A stretch of DNA of 64,000 nucleotides. Origin: Gongronella butleri. Taxonomy: Eukaryota > Mucoromycota > Mucoromycetes > Mucorales > Cunninghamellaceae. Shown piece by piece: positions 63,745-64,000 of this stretch. The stretch lies in NCBI GenBank assembly GCA_025201375.1, contig JAIWZP010000005.1, positions 62,001 through 126,000 on the forward strand, given 5' to 3'. The translations under genes were made by a program, and so were the position numbers. Within the stretch, counting starts at the first letter, position 1. Every line of letters begins with the position of its first letter. The notes under the pieces were generated by a model. The model saw only the letters and a program-made list of their open reading frames with translations, was not told the origin of the DNA and did no database searches.

Positions 63745-64000
63745 ATGCCTGCTTTAGACTTACGTGGGTGCCTCGAAGACTCGCCTACGTTTCGCAAGCG
63801 TATCAACTCGCACGAGGAGTCACTATCCAATTTTGAGGCGTCGCTCAAGACGCTGATCAAGCTGACACGTTCCCAAATAGACCTTGCCACCTGTACGTGT
63901 GCTTCCCCTCCCTCCTTTGTGTCTTGCCCCACTCACCATTTCTCTTGTCCTTGCTTGACAGCTTATAGCGAGCAGCAACAGCAGCTTGCCAAGGAGTTTT
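63745..64000 (+). CDS. BAR-domain protein, N-terminus (partial)
   Basis: Cut by the window end. The first exon encodes MPALDLRGCLEDSPTFRKRI and NSHEESLSNFEASLKTLIKL, then TRSQIDLAT; an intron with GTACGT donor and GACAG acceptor follows (63893-63961); exon 2 begins SYSEQQQQLAKEF. The pattern (L-x-x-CLEDSP-x-FR...E..L..FE..L..LIK) fits the start of the BAR domain of ACAP-like ArfGAPs and related BAR-PH proteins, which bind curved membranes. Whether PH and ArfGAP domains follow cannot be seen here. Confidence 0.68.
   Translation, partial: MPALDLRGCLEDSPTFRKRINSHEESLSNFEASLKTLIKLTRSQIDLATCTCASPPSFVSCPTHHFSCPCLTAYSEQQQQLAKEF

Overview
The window is nuclear DNA from a fungus, most likely an early-diverging (Mucoromycota-type) lineage. 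The protein-coding genes are fungal or pan-eukaryotic housekeeping genes: NOP16, mitochondrial ATP1, a Sec14-like protein, calcineurin B, the bifunctional purine enzyme ADE16/17, DPH6, RIX1/PELP1, a septin, AP-3 sigma, a long-chain acyl-CoA synthetase, VMA10, RPL3, the La protein and a BAR-domain protein cut by the window end. A Zn2Cys6 transcription factor points to fungi; a WNK-type kinase is unlike Saccharomyces and points away from yeasts. Introns are short (about 50-100 nt), GT-AG, and typically carry an A-run after the donor and a T-run before the acceptor. Homopolymer tracts of up to 70 nt occur throughout the noncoding DNA. The lineage assignment is inference from gene content.

Layout. 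0.9-12 kb is a dense housekeeping block: NOP16, a membrane-anchored kelch protein, ATP1, the Sec14-like gene and the WNK kinase. 12.2-19.2 kb carries a coiled-coil protein, a stretch of repeat relics, an unrecognised five-exon membrane protein, an acidic protein and calcineurin B. 19.4-23.5 kb carries ADE16/17 and DPH6 in tandem on the minus strand. 24.6-36.6 kb is an accessory island: three identical or near-identical tRNA-Asp(GTC) genes (two of them in a large inverted repeat), a long identical tract shared by two tRNA loci, a dispersed ~1 kb noncoding repeat (rep-A) in both orientations, an intron-containing gene with three tandem NUMOD4/HNH-like modules, and an F-box gene. 37-48 kb carries RIX1, another rep-A copy, a divergent septin, AP-3 sigma, a small unknown gene and a C6 zinc-cluster factor. 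48.5-53.5 kb carries the acyl-CoA synthetase (with three very small consecutive exons) and an unknown coiled-coil protein. 53.9-64 kb carries rep-A, VMA10, RPL3, a second copy of another dispersed repeat (rep-B), the La gene and the start of a BAR protein.

The genes do not form one pathway. Several concern ribosome production and function (NOP16, RIX1, RPL3, DPH6 on eEF2, La), others membrane traffic and lipids (Sec14-like, AP-3 sigma, acyl-CoA synthetase, BAR protein). The strongest candidates for something undescribed are the triple HNH-like gene inside the tRNA-Asp island, the rep-A family with a conserved 20-nt hairpin, the apparent gene-conversion tract, the micro-exons, and a perfect RFX X-box in the La/BAR promoter. 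All gene models were built by eye from splice signals and frame continuity; none was checked against transcripts or databases.
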